The notes: generated from the letters alone by a model not told the origin. Positions 50,914 to 59,789 are shown, counted from the stretch's first letter. The stretch is 64,000 nucleotides of DNA from an uncultured Collinsella sp. (GCA_958353395.1 CATWSG010000005.1:1-64000), one strand, 5' to 3'. Made by a program: numbers and translations.

Positions 50914-52029
50914 TTACAGGTACTTGCGCCAATCGTCCTCGTCCTCATCATCCTCGGTAGCAGCCTGGGTCTGCTCGGCGGCGCGAGCTGCCGCAGCGCG
51001 AGCGGCAACCTGGGCATAGGACTCCTCGTTGCGCTCGGGGAAGTTTGCCAGCACGTGTTCGAACTTGGCAAAATCCTCATCCCAGCGCGTAGAAGGCACG
51101 GCAAAGAAGACTTGCTTGACCTTAAAGTCGCCCGACGCGAGCTCCTTGCGGAAGAGCTCGGCCACGGTCTCGGCGTCAAAGCCGTTGTTGTCGCAGCCCC
51201 AAGCGCCCAGCACGAGCTTCTCGCGACCCAGCTCGTCACAGACGGCAAGCACAAAGCGGATGCGATCGCGCAGAGCGTCCAGCAGGGCATCGTCACCCAC
51301 GCGATACTCCTGGCGAGCGCGCTTGGCGTTGGGCGCGGCGGCCACGATCACGTCAGCATACGCATGCACGTGGTTGCGGTCAAAGCGCACCGCAGGCACC
51401 ACCAGCGCACGATTGCGGTAAAGCTCGCAGTTGATGTTGCGACGACGGTTCTCGCCGTACCACTTGCGCTGCTTGTCGAGCACGTTGTACAGGTACGAAT
51501 CGGCGCACAGCGTGGCCTCCTGGCCCAGATAACCCTGAATATATCCACCGCCCGGATTGGTAAACGAGGCAAAGGCGAGCACGGCCATGTCGCAGAACTG
51601 CGCATAGCCGCGACCGTTATCGAGGATTGCCTGCGTGGCGGAGGCATCAAGCACAGTGACCTCGGGCAGGACCGGAGCGGGCTCCTCAGCAGGCGCGGAC
51701 TCAGCTTCGGCGATTTCCTCGGCAGGCTCCTCGACGGGCTCGGGCGCCGCCTCGACCTCGGCAGTCTCCGCGTTCTCGACGTCCTCGGCGACCTGCTCTT
51801 CGGCGGCCACAGCACTCTGAACCTTGGCCTTCATCGCCGCGACAAAGCCGGCAGGCATACCGTCAAACTCGCGAACACCGGCAAGCGAACGCTCGATATC
51901 CTTGGCGCACGCTTCGGACACAGTTGCCACGTGACGCTCGGCGGCCTTGGCACGGGCCTCGCGCTTGGGATTGGGCTGACCCGCTCGGTTGGACCTGCGG
52001 TTACGGTTCCTGTTGTCGACGTCTGCCAT
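50914..52029 (-). CDS. TIGR02452/PARG-like macrodomain protein
   Basis: This 371-residue protein has an N-terminal basic stretch (1-40), a Glu/Pro/Ala-rich linker (about 72-122), and a catalytic-type domain from about 125 of the bacterial poly(ADP-ribose) glycohydrolase-like family. The signature FASFTNPGGGYIQGYLGQ-EATLC is present, but the family motif QEE appears as QEA, so the second Glu, the catalytic acid in characterised members, is absent. It might bind ADP-ribose without cutting, or use another residue. A tail rich in Glu and Asp ends at WRKYL. Confidence 0.8.
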   Translation of the reverse strand: MADVDNRNRNRRSNRAGQPNPKREARAKAAERHVATVSEACAKDIERSLAGVREFDGMPAGFVAAMKAKVQSAVAAEEQVAEDVENAETAEVEAAPEPVEEPAEEIAEAESAPAEEPAPVLPEVTVLDASATQAILDNGRGYAQFCDMAVLAFASFTNPGGGYIQGYLGQEATLCADSYLYNVLDKQRKWYGENRRRNINCELYRNRALVVPAVRFDRNHVHAYADVIVAAAPNAKRARQEYRVGDDALLDALRDRIRFVLAVCDELGREKLVLGAWGCDNNGFDAETVAELFRKELASGDFKVKQVFFAVPSTRWDEDFAKFEHVLANFPERNEESYAQVAARAAAARAAEQTQAATEDDEDEDDWRKYL

Positions 52030-52100
52030 ACGTGGCCACCTTTCCTGTCGCTGCCGCTATCGGCTTTTCCCATCCATGATACCCCGCCGCGTACAAAAAA

Positions 52101-52120
52101 GACGGCCCCGAAGGACCGCC
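52101..52120 (-). terminator. Terminator of the BI-1 gene
   Basis: GGCGGTCC-TTCG-GGGCCGTC then TTTTTT on the minus strand. Confidence 0.85.
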
Positions 52121-52169
52121 TTTCACATCGTTTTACCGCGTCCGACAAGAAACGCTGCAATCCCCCGCG

Positions 52170-52865
52170 CTAGTCGCGACGACCGAGGATGTTCAGGATG
52201 CGCAGGAACACGTTGATAATGTCCACGAACAGATTGGACGCCATGAGCACCGCATTGGGCAGCGTGGGCGGCACCGTCGTGGCAACATAGGTGTCGTAGC
52301 CAATAAAGCCGGCGAACACCACGATCACGATCAGGTCGGTGATGGTCTGCGAGACGCCCATGAACATCAGCACGATCTCAACCAGAATAGTGGCGAGCAG
52401 AATGCCAAAGCCGATGCCATATACGCGCTGGAAAAACTTGGGGAACGTCACGCCCAAGGCGCCAAAGACAAAGGTGATGGCGGCCGTGGCGATAAAGGCA
52501 GTGTTGATGGTGGGCAGGTCGTAGTTGGCAAGGCCAAACGACGCGGTCAGGCCGAAGGTACTCGCAAAGATTACGTAGCCCACAAGGGACAGACCCACGG
52601 ACTGCTTGCCCGCAGCAGCCGACATCATGACCATGCCGACGATGGTTAAAATAAACGAGCCAAAGACCAGTGGCAGGGCGGCGCCGCTCATCATCATGCG
52701 CGCAAACGACATGGTGCTCGTAAAGTAGGCGCCGGCACCCATGGCGCAAAAGCCCAAGAAGATCAGGGCAGATATGGCGAGATTGTACGCGCGCGGCGAC
52801 ATCTCCTTGGCGCGACTTGCGCCGGTCTCGACGGGGCCGTTCTGATAGCCCTGAATATCGTTCAT
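52170..52865 (-). CDS. BAX inhibitor-1/YccA family membrane protein
   Basis: This 231-residue protein has seven membrane segments with the family patterns FVFGALGVTFPK, FAGFIGYDTYV and ASNLFVDIINVFLRIL. Bacterial members form calcium-leak or protease-related channels; the exact role here is unknown. GAAAGGA lies before the ATG at 52865. Confidence 0.9.
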   Translation of the reverse strand: MNDIQGYQNGPVETGASRAKEMSPRAYNLAISALIFLGFCAMGAGAYFTSTMSFARMMMSGAALPLVFGSFILTIVGMVMMSAAAGKQSVGLSLVGYVIFASTFGLTASFGLANYDLPTINTAFIATAAITFVFGALGVTFPKFFQRVYGIGFGILLATILVEIVLMFMGVSQTITDLIVIVVFAGFIGYDTYVATTVPPTLPNAVLMASNLFVDIINVFLRILNILGRRD

Positions 52866-52944
52866 GCTTCGTCCTTTCAAAAAGCGCCACGACAGCGCAG
52901 CAGGTGACAAGATTCCTGCCATTGTACCCGAACGCCGTGCGTCC

Positions 52945-53283
52945 TTACCTACGGCGCTCGCCCTCAAGCGTACGATCAAACGCCCAAACCCACCAACGCA
53001 TCACGTGTGCCTGCGAGCCGTCCGCCCGCTCGCGCGTCTGGTCCTCCAGATACAACTCGGTCGCGTGCCCGCCAAAACGCACCTTATAGGTTGCCGTACG
53101 AATGCCGTGAACCGTCAGGCCAAACCCAGTGGTCGAGACAATCTCGTCAATCGTAAAGCAACGACCGTCGACCCAGCAGACGGTGACCGGCACGACCTGT
53201 CCGCCCGCGAGGATGCGAGCCACGACGTCCACATACTGCTTGTGCACGCGCCGAGTTTTGCCATCTGTCTGTCGATATTCCAT
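52945..53283 (-). CDS. Small conserved-looking hypothetical protein
   Basis: The product has 112 residues from the ATG at 53283. A GGAGG sits one base before it, an unusually short spacing; an in-frame ATG at 53304 would include that site inside the gene and lacks its own. The protein is soluble and basic, with KTRRVHKQYVDVVARI, CWVDGRCFTIDEI and RWWVWAFDR. I do not recognise a family. It is divergent from pit. Confidence 0.55.
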   Translation of the reverse strand: MEYRQTDGKTRRVHKQYVDVVARILAGGQVVPVTVCWVDGRCFTIDEIVSTTGFGLTVHGIRTATYKVRFGGHATELYLEDQTRERADGSQAHVMRWWVWAFDRTLEGERRR

Positions 53284-53533
53284 GCCTCCTATTATCGAAC
53301 GCATGTTTGCATGTTGTAAAGCGAACAGGCTGTGGTTTTGGGGTGTTGGGGCGCGCGCACGTGTCCTCATGGTGTGTTAGCAAAAAGAACACCCACGGTC
53401 AACAGGGCTAATATTCATTTTTAGTGCCAAAAAATTCACTGCTCCCATCAGAACTCGGTAAAGAAACCCGCAGGAGGTGATACGATTTATCATGTTTCTG
53501 TAACGTGCCTGCAAACTTCGAGAAAGCCCATAT

Positions 53534-54583
53534 ATGGACGTAACGTTCTCAACCTTCCTCGGCCAACTTGTGTCGAACCCAGTCCTTGCCGTCACCGTGA
53601 TCCTCGCGCTCGGCGCCATCTTCGTCAATGGATGGACCGACGCACCCAACGCCATCGCGACCTGCGTCACTACGCGTTGCATGCCCGCCCGCGCCGCTAT
53701 TCTCATGAGTGCCGCATTCAACTTCCTTGGCGTGCTCATCATGACGCACTTTAACGCGAGCGTCGCCAACACCATCTCCCATATTGTCGACTTTGGCGGA
53801 AACAGCACCATGGCGCTTGCCTGTCTGTGCGCGGCGCTGTTCTCCATCGTCGTCTACGGCGCCACAGCGTCGCGTTTTGGCATCCCCACCTCGCAAAGCC
53901 ACAGCCTTATCGCCGGCCTGACCGGTGCCGCCATCGCCCTCGGCGGTGCGAGCAGCGTCAACGTCCACGAGTGGATGAAGGTCATCTACGGCCTGGCGCT
54001 CTCCATCGGTCTGGGCTTTGTCATGGGCTGGGTCCTGTGCAAGCTCGTCTCGATTCTTTTCGCCGCCGCCAACAGGCGACGTGCCAATGTCTTCTTTAAA
54101 TACGCTCAGATCGCGAGCGCTGCGGCCATGAGCTTTATGCACGGCGCGCAGGATGGACAGAAGTTCATCGGCGTGCTCTTTTTAGGCGTGGCCTTTGCCA
54201 GCGGCCAGACGAGCGTCGGCGATGCCGGCATCCCCATCTGGATTATGCTGCTATGCTCGGCCACCATGGGCATCGGCACCAGCGTGGGCGGCGAGCGCAT
54301 CATCAAGTCCGTTGGCCAGAGCATGGTCAAGCTCGAAAAGTACCAGGGCTTCTCCGCCGACCTGGCGGGCGCCGCGAACCTGCTGCTTGCCACCCTTACC
54401 GGCATCCCCGTGTCCTCCACACACATCAAGACCTGCGCCATCATGGGCGTCGGTGCCGTCAAGCGCCTCTCGGCCATCAACTTCGGCGTCGTCAAGGACA
54501 TGATGTTCACCTGGTTCTTCACCTTCCCCGCCTGCGGACTCATCAGCTTTGTCATGGCCAAGCTGTTCATGATGTTCCTCTAA
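53534..54583 (+). CDS. pit: PitA-type inorganic phosphate transporter
   Basis: This 349-residue carrier has the two inverted PHO4 signatures: NGWTDAPNAIATCVTTR near the N-terminus and SFMHGAQDGQKFIGVLF in the second half. TSQSHSLIAGL and VSSTHIKTCAIMGVGAVKR are the matching loops. It transports metal-phosphate with protons. It precedes a DUF47 gene, the common partner. Confidence 0.93.
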   Translation: MDVTFSTFLGQLVSNPVLAVTVILALGAIFVNGWTDAPNAIATCVTTRCMPARAAILMSAAFNFLGVLIMTHFNASVANTISHIVDFGGNSTMALACLCAALFSIVVYGATASRFGIPTSQSHSLIAGLTGAAIALGGASSVNVHEWMKVIYGLALSIGLGFVMGWVLCKLVSILFAAANRRRANVFFKYAQIASAAAMSFMHGAQDGQKFIGVLFLGVAFASGQTSVGDAGIPIWIMLLCSATMGIGTSVGGERIIKSVGQSMVKLEKYQGFSADLAGAANLLLATLTGIPVSSTHIKTCAIMGVGAVKRLSAINFGVVKDMMFTWFFTFPACGLISFVMAKLFMMFL

Positions 54584-54650
54584 TCAAACCGAACGTCCAT
54601 CCGGACCGCAACACTTCGCCCACCCGTCTTCGCCTCGAAAGGACCCACCC

Positions 54651-55274
54651 ATGGCAAAGAAACCCGATTCGTTCTACTTTGACAACTACGTCGCTTGCGC
54701 CGACCTCGCCGTCCAGGCCGCAGAGCTGCTCACCAAGATTTTCGAGAACTTCGATCCCGCGCAGATTCACGACATGCTCAATAAGATGCATGCGATTGAG
54801 CATGCGGCAGACAAGAAGCACCACGAGCTCGAAGACGCCCTGCTCACCGCCTTTATCACCCCGCTCGAGCGCGAGGACCTGGATCTGATGAGCTGCGCGC
54901 TCGACACCGTGCTCGACCGTATTGAGGGCGTCGTGCAGCGCGTCTACTTCACCAACATTCAGAGCATCCATCCCGACGCCATCGTCATCGCCCACAAGGT
55001 GACTGACGCCTGCCGCGCCATGAAAGACCTGATGGTCGAGCTGCCCAACTACCGCAAGTCCAAGACCCTGCGCGAACTCGTCATCCAGATCAACACCATC
55101 GAGTCCGAAGCCGACGAGCTCTATATCAACGCCATGCGCAACCTGCACGTTAACGGCAAGGACCCGCTCGAGGTCATCGCCTGGCGTGACGTGTACGCCT
55201 TCCTGGAGTACTGCGCTGACTGCTGTGAGAATGTGGCCGATGTTGTGGATTCGATTGTCATGAAGAACAGTTAA
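54651..55274 (+). CDS. DUF47/PhoU-like regulator of Pit
   Basis: The product has 207 residues, all alpha-helical with two PhoU-like three-helix units. DUF47 hallmarks are IEHAADKKHHEL, ERED-like PLEREDLDLMSCALD, and IESEADEL. Such proteins pair with a Pit transporter, here 67 nt upstream, and probably regulate it. GAAAGGA lies before the ATG. Confidence 0.9.
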   Translation: MAKKPDSFYFDNYVACADLAVQAAELLTKIFENFDPAQIHDMLNKMHAIEHAADKKHHELEDALLTAFITPLEREDLDLMSCALDTVLDRIEGVVQRVYFTNIQSIHPDAIVIAHKVTDACRAMKDLMVELPNYRKSKTLRELVIQINTIESEADELYINAMRNLHVNGKDPLEVIAWRDVYAFLEYCADCCENVADVVDSIVMKNS

Positions 55275-55279
55275 TTGGG

Positions 55280-55387
55280 GGTACGTGTCCCGGCGGCGAA
55301 GGGCCGGCACCTGTTTGCTTTCTCACTCCGGCTGCATGGCAGAGTCGTTCGAAAGTAAACAGGTGCCGGCCCTTCGCCTTACGTACC
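55280..55387. repeat. Long intergenic palindrome, family E
   Basis: Outer GGTACGT/ACGTACC (55280-55286 with 55381-55387) and inner 28-nt arms (55295-55322 with 55351-55378, one mismatch), starting GGCGAAGGGCCGGCACCTGT, enclose a 28-nt loop. It follows the DUF47 gene. Confidence 0.8.
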
Positions 55388-55388
55388 A

Positions 55389-55554
55389 CCATTGGGAACT
55401 TTGGCTGATACTTTGAAAGCGATGGGGCTTTTGTTGGCGGGGCCTTTGGACCCGATTGGGAACTTTGGGACCGCCTTAAACGTTTGGGTGGATGGGGCTT
55501 TGGGTACCCTTTGTTTTACTTTGGATTGATTCGTTGAATTTGGAGGGCTTGGTT
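55389..55554. repeat. G/T-rich imperfect tandem duplication
   Basis: Two units of about 67 bp begin ATTGGGAACTTTGG at 55390 and 55457, and each continues into a GATGGGGCTTT word. Outside the repeat no gene is supported here; the minus-strand frame through it is judged spurious. It directly precedes the nitroreductase start. Confidence 0.6.
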
Positions 55555-56085
55555 GTGAGTTATTTGGATCTGGCTCGGTCTCGGTATTCTTGTCGCGAGT
55601 TTGAGAATCGTTCTGTTGAGCAGGCTGTGGTGGATGCCATTGTTGAGGCTGGGCGGATTGCTCCTTCTGCTTGTAATAATCATCCAACCCGTGTGATGGT
55701 GTTGGATACGCCTGAGCTTCTGGAGAAGGCAGCTGCTTGTCAGCCTCGGTTTGCTCGTGATGGGTCTATCTTTGGCGCTCCGCTTATCTTCCTTATTTGC
55801 AGCGTTACCGATGATGCCTGGGTGCGCCCGTATGATCAGATGAACTCGAGTGCCATCGATACTTCGATCGTCTGCGATCAGATGATGATGGAGGCCACCG
55901 AGCAGGGCCTGGGAACGTGCTGGGTATGCCATTTTAAGCCTGGGGTGGCACAGGAGCAGTTCAATCTGCCCAAGGGCGTCTATCCCTATCACATGCTCGT
56001 CTGTGGATATCCTGCCGACCACATCGCCGATCCCGAGCATCGCGAGGCCCGTACCATTCCCCTCTCCGACTTCCTCCTCAAGTAG
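55555..56085 (+). CDS. Nitroreductase-family FMN protein
   Basis: This 176-residue flavoprotein begins with SYLDLARSRYSCREF and GRIAPSACNNHP, the usual FMN-binding N-terminus. GLGTCWVCHFKP and the C-terminal PYHMLVCGYP complete the fold. The substrate is unknown. The GTG start has GGAGGG 7 nt upstream. The first 250 bases use many T-ending codons, unlike neighbours, which suggests recent acquisition or altered selection. Confidence 0.9.
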   Translation: MSYLDLARSRYSCREFENRSVEQAVVDAIVEAGRIAPSACNNHPTRVMVLDTPELLEKAAACQPRFARDGSIFGAPLIFLICSVTDDAWVRPYDQMNSSAIDTSIVCDQMMMEATEQGLGTCWVCHFKPGVAQEQFNLPKGVYPYHMLVCGYPADHIADPEHREARTIPLSDFLLK

Positions 56086-56132
56086 GTTTTGGGACATGCC
56101 TTAAAACCTACCCTTGACCGCTCACCCGTTCG

Positions 56133-56170
56133 CCGAGTTCTGCGCCATTATGTGCAGGGCTCGGTTTTTT
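56133..56170 (+). terminator. Terminator of the nitroreductase gene
   Basis: CCGAG-TT-CTGC pairs with GCAG-GG-CTCGG, then TTTTTT. Confidence 0.8.
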
Positions 56171-56194
56171 ATGTTACGCACTCCGGCACAGTCA

Positions 56195-56223
56195 TAAAAA
56201 AGGACCCGCAAGCTGCGGGTCCT
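56195..56223 (-). terminator. Terminator of divIVA
   Basis: AGGACCCGCA/TGCGGGTCCT stem, followed on the minus strand by TTTTTTATG. Confidence 0.85.
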
Positions 56224-56251
56224 TTCTAGGCACTAAATTGTAGGCCGAATG

Positions 56252-56926
56252 TTAGTCCAGGTCGTCGGCAGCAAAGTTGTCGATCGGGGCGAAGGGATCG
56301 GCCACGGGGACAACCGGGTCAGCGACGGGCAGCGGCTCGGCGGGAACAGTCACTGCAGGAGAAGCGGCAGAACCGACCGGCGTGGAAGCCATCAGATCGG
56401 CCGGGAAGGAATTCTGGGCATCGTCCATGAAGTGCTGGATGAGCTTGAGATACTCTGCCTTGAACTCCTCACGGGAAGCCTTGAGACGATCGATCTCCTC
56501 GAGCTCGGCCTGCTTCTCGGTCAGAGCCTGGCGGATAACCTCGCGGGCCTTGGCGTCAGCCTCGTTGCGGATACGCTCAGCGTTCTCGTTGGCATCGTTG
56601 ACGATGGTCTCAGCGGTCTGCTGGGCAGCGATCAGAGCAGCGGAAATCTGGCGCTCCTGAGCGGAGAAGTCAGGGGCGGGAGCAGCCACGGGGGCGGCAG
56701 GAACGGCCTGGGCGGTGGCATCCTGAGCCTGGGCAAGCTGAGCCTGCGCATCGGCAAGCTGCTGCTCGGTAGCAGTCAGACGACCCTTAAGGTCGACGAT
56801 CTTAGCGAGCATAGCGTCAACCTCGGAGGACAGCGTCTCCAAGAAGACGTCGACCTCAGCAGGATCGTAGCCACGCTTGGCCTCAGAGAAGGTCTGAGCC
56901 TGAATGTCAGCAGGGGTAATAGCCAT
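56252..56926 (-). CDS. divIVA: Cell-pole/septum protein DivIVA
   Basis: This 224-residue coiled-coil protein opens with ITPADIQAQTFSEAKRGYDP, the membrane-binding DivIVA motif, then two coiled-coil segments (about 30-70 and 90-165) split by a Pro/Ala linker, and a Pro-rich acidic tail. It marks curved membrane and organises growth and division. AAAGGAG lies before the ATG. It ends the yggS-sepF-yggT-divIVA run. Confidence 0.93.
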   Translation of the reverse strand: MAITPADIQAQTFSEAKRGYDPAEVDVFLETLSSEVDAMLAKIVDLKGRLTATEQQLADAQAQLAQAQDATAQAVPAAPVAAPAPDFSAQERQISAALIAAQQTAETIVNDANENAERIRNEADAKAREVIRQALTEKQAELEEIDRLKASREEFKAEYLKLIQHFMDDAQNSFPADLMASTPVGSAASPAVTVPAEPLPVADPVVPVADPFAPIDNFAADDLD

Positions 56927-56988
56927 AACAAGTTCTCCTTTATCTTCGCCTTGGCGCCGTGCGCCCGACGTGAGTTACTAAGCCAGTT

Positions 56989-57270
56989 TTATATGAGTAT
57001 ACCTATAAGAAGTTGCAGAACCAGCTTCTGTACCAACTGCAACGCAATAATCGCAACGACCGGTGAAAAATCGACGCCGCCCATGGGCGGGATAAACCGG
57101 CGGAACAAATTGAGCCACGGGCCGCACACGCTATCGAGAACGGCGGCGATATCCTGTAGCAATCCGCCCTGCTTCATAGGGATCCACGTCATAAGGCAGT
57201 AGACCACGATGAGCGTGGAGTAAAAGCTGAACAGCGTATTGACCAGCTGGACAATGGTGTAGATGTTGAT
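56989..57270 (-). CDS. yggT: YggT family membrane protein, possible AUC start
   Basis: The product has about 93 residues and two membrane spans. The YggT core is CLMTWIPMKQGGLLQ, then CGPWLNLFRRFIPPMGGVDFSP. A GTG at 57207 would delete the first span. In-frame sequence upstream continues the family N-terminus (INIYTIVQLVNTLF) back to an ATC at 57270, 6 nt after GAGGAG, with no ATG, GTG or TTG before the sepF stop. A non-canonical start is therefore likely. It lies 21 nt after sepF. Confidence 0.75.
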   Translation of the reverse strand: MNIYTIVQLVNTLFSFYSTLIVVYCLMTWIPMKQGGLLQDIAAVLDSVCGPWLNLFRRFIPPMGGVDFSPVVAIIALQLVQKLVLQLLIGILI

Positions 57271-57291
57271 GAGAATCTCCTCGTCTTGTCT

Positions 57292-58014
57292 TTACTTAAG
57301 GTAGCCGTCGGCACGGAGCTTTTTGAGGTCCGAATCCTTGACCTCGCAACCGGCGGGCAGCACCATAAACACGCGATCTCCCACCTCTTTAACTGTGGCA
57401 CCCAGGCCGCAGGCAAAGCCGTAAGAGAAGTCCAGGACGCGCTTGGCAACTTCGGTGCGTACGCCCACAAAAATCAGTGCGACAGGCTGCTTGGTGCGAA
57501 CGCGGCGCACCACGGTCTCCACGTCGTCATAGCTCTCGGGGCGCAGGACATAGGCCGGCAGCTGCGGCGTGGCGTTGATGATATTGCTCGCATAGGCCGA
57601 GGCATCGCTCGGTGCAGGCGCGGGTGCAGCGGCGGCACGGGCGCGGGTATTCTCGGCGTAGCTCGACGGCGTGTCATAGGCACCAGGACGATAACCGCTC
57701 GCAACACTGTCCTGCGAGCGCGAAGGCGGGTTATACGTCGTGGCATGGCGGGAGTCATCGCCGACCAGCTGACCGGAGCGCGTATACACGGCAACCGACT
57801 CAGCTTCACCGCGGCGCGTCTGGCCAAGCAGGCCGTTGCTCGGCTCGTCTTGGGTGTAGAAGCCCTCGCCCGAAGCACCACTGTAGCCGTTGCCCTGATA
57901 GCCATCGTCGTAGCCGTCATCGTAGCCGTAGTCGTCGTCCTGGCCATAACCCTGGTCGTAACCCTGCTGGCCGCCCAGGTGCATCTTATTTTTAATCTCG
58001 TCAAGGAAGCCCAT
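57292..58014 (-). CDS. sepF: Cell division protein SepF
   Basis: The product has 240 residues: an N-terminal membrane-targeting helix (GFLDEIKNKMHLGG), a long Tyr/Gly/Asp-rich linker, and a C-terminal DUF552 domain (SYDDVETVVRRVRTKQPVAL then RVLDFSYGFACGL). It anchors FtsZ to the membrane. The ATG at 58014 has AGAGGA 8 nt upstream. Confidence 0.93.
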   Translation of the reverse strand: MGFLDEIKNKMHLGGQQGYDQGYGQDDDYGYDDGYDDGYQGNGYSGASGEGFYTQDEPSNGLLGQTRRGEAESVAVYTRSGQLVGDDSRHATTYNPPSRSQDSVASGYRPGAYDTPSSYAENTRARAAAAPAPAPSDASAYASNIINATPQLPAYVLRPESYDDVETVVRRVRTKQPVALIFVGVRTEVAKRVLDFSYGFACGLGATVKEVGDRVFMVLPAGCEVKDSDLKKLRADGYLK

Positions 58015-58074
58015 GGTTGTGTCCTCTCGCGGTTTAGTGCAGGCGCCCCGATAATCAGTGCGCACTTCAGAGCC

Positions 58075-58812
58075 TTATTTTACTGCAAACTCCGGGCTAA
58101 ATACTACCCTGCCCAGGCGAACGAGCGTAGAGCCCTCCTCAAGGGCAGACTCAAAGTCCTCGCTCATACCGCAGGAAAGCTCAGGCAGGTTCAAATCGGG
58201 ATGCGCCGCCTCCAGCTCATCCCTCAGCTCACGAAGCCCCGCAAAGGTGCGGCGTGCCACATCCTTATTCCCCCGGGGCGCCATAGTCATAAGCCCCTGT
58301 ACGCAAATTCCCTCAAGTTCTGCAAGCTCACCCGCGGCGGCGCGAATCCCATCGGGTGAAAAGCCTCCCTTCGACTCCTCACCACTCACATTGACCTCAA
58401 TGAGCACACGCTGGGGGCCGACGAGCTCGCCTGCCTCAATCTTGCGAACAGCACGGCTCGAGATCGCCTGCGCCAGATGCAGCGAACCCACCGAGTGAAT
58501 CAGCTCGGCTGAGCCCAGCACCGCATTGATCTTATTGGTCTGCAGGTTGCCGATCATATCGAAGCGCACCTCGGGCAGCTCCGGATGCTCCGCCAGACCC
58601 GTGAGCTTGCGAACCAGCTCCTGCGGGCGGTTCTCGGCAAAATGGCGATACCCCGCCTGGATGGCGGCAACGGTCTCATCGACACCAACGGTCTTGGACA
58701 CGGCAATGAGGCTCGCGGCGTCGTGGGGACGGCCCGCGCGATCGAGCGCCGCATAAAAACGTTCCAGAATCTGCTCGCGGCGAGCGCGCATCAAGTCCAA
58801 ATAGTTATCCAT
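58075..58812 (-). CDS. YggS-type PLP homeostasis protein
   Basis: This 245-residue TIM-barrel PLP-binding protein has the PLP lysine in LIAVSKTVG, with HFAENRPQELV, FDMIGNLQTNKIN and SCGMSEDFESA. It maintains vitamin B6 and amino acid balance. It is the first gene of the division block, as in many Gram-positive bacteria. Confidence 0.92.
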   Translation of the reverse strand: MDNYLDLMRARREQILERFYAALDRAGRPHDAASLIAVSKTVGVDETVAAIQAGYRHFAENRPQELVRKLTGLAEHPELPEVRFDMIGNLQTNKINAVLGSAELIHSVGSLHLAQAISSRAVRKIEAGELVGPQRVLIEVNVSGEESKGGFSPDGIRAAAGELAELEGICVQGLMTMAPRGNKDVARRTFAGLRELRDELEAAHPDLNLPELSCGMSEDFESALEEGSTLVRLGRVVFSPEFAVK

Positions 58813-58862
58813 TGCCAATCGCCTCCGCTGACAGCCAAACAAGTAGTCCCATGCTAACGCAA

Positions 58863-58894
58863 GAGCGCGGCCCCGCATGTGCAAGGCCGCGCTC
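58863..58894 (-). terminator. Terminator of phoU
   Basis: A 10-bp stem GAGCGCGGCC/GGCCGCGCTC, then TTGC on the minus strand. The T tract is weak. Confidence 0.55.
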
Positions 58895-58931
58895 ACTTAG
58901 GTATTTACAATCTTTCGACGAACGGGGTTAC

Positions 58932-59789
58932 TTACTCCTCGTCGTCCTCGCCATCGTCCTCATCCTCAAGATGATCGAGCAGGTAGCGAAGACCCTCGCT
59001 GACCTCGTTAACGGGCACCTTGGCAACGTAGCGTGCATCGACGGCGGGCCTCATGATAACACCCTCGCCCGAAGGCACGCGCATGCTCTCGAGCTCATCC
59101 TCATCAGTGCAGGCGATATCACCGGCAGTCATACGCTGTCCGGTCAACAGGAAGGTCAGACGGCAGGCGGCATCGATGGAAATCGAGGCGATGCGATCGA
59201 GATAGCGCGATACCATGATGGCGCGGCGCAGGTCGTCATAGTTGCTGTCGTCGTCCATAAAATCGCCCGTGTCCATGCGGTTAAAGGTGCGGAAGAACTT
59301 CTCGTAGGCGGCGTGCACTGGCTCGTCCTCGACGGCCAAGTTGCAGATGATGGACATGTCGTTGGTGACGAGCGCAGAAAGCGAAGAGCCCAGTACCTGG
59401 TAGACGGCCTCAGCCTCGGCCTCGACCGTGCCGACAAGCTCCTTGGGCAGCGAGATGTCGGCCTTGATCATATGACGCGTGGCGCGGCAAATCTGGCGAA
59501 CCTTATCGGTCATGCGCTGCAGGTTAAAGTCGACGTAGATGATCGTCTGCAGCAAGCGGAAGTCGGAGGCGACCGGTGACTGCGTGGCAATCAGGTTGTA
59601 GCAGACGGCCTCCAAGTTGGCGCAGCGAGCGTCAATCGAAAGCGTGCGCTTCTTGGTCTTGGTGGCGAGCTTGCGGTCGTCGGTCACATAGGCCTTCACG
59701 GCGTCGTGAAGCGCCAGATCGACGGCCTCGTAGATGCTCAGCATCTCGTGACGGGCCTCGATGAGCTGACGGGAAAACAGTTTACGCAT
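58932..59789 (-). CDS. phoU: Phosphate signalling regulator PhoU
   Basis: This 285-residue all-helical protein has two PhoU domains: FNLQRMTDKVRQICRAT and YLDRIASISIDAACRL. A C-terminal acidic tail (EDEDDGEDDEE) and an extra linker of about 50 residues are unusual. It represses the Pho response and controls Pst activity. It follows pstB by 92 nt. Confidence 0.88.
   Translation of the reverse strand: MRKLFSRQLIEARHEMLSIYEAVDLALHDAVKAYVTDDRKLATKTKKRTLSIDARCANLEAVCYNLIATQSPVASDFRLLQTIIYVDFNLQRMTDKVRQICRATRHMIKADISLPKELVGTVEAEAEAVYQVLGSSLSALVTNDMSIICNLAVEDEPVHAAYEKFFRTFNRMDTGDFMDDDSNYDDLRRAIMVSRYLDRIASISIDAACRLTFLLTGQRMTAGDIACTDEDELESMRVPSGEGVIMRPAVDARYVAKVPVNEVSEGLRYLLDHLEDEDDGEDDEE

Noticed and set aside
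55379..55687. Minus-strand 102-residue frame (Gln/Pro/Lys-rich) over the tandem repeat
   Set aside because: It overlaps the nitroreductase start in antisense and its pattern follows from the DNA repeat; no ribosome site was found.
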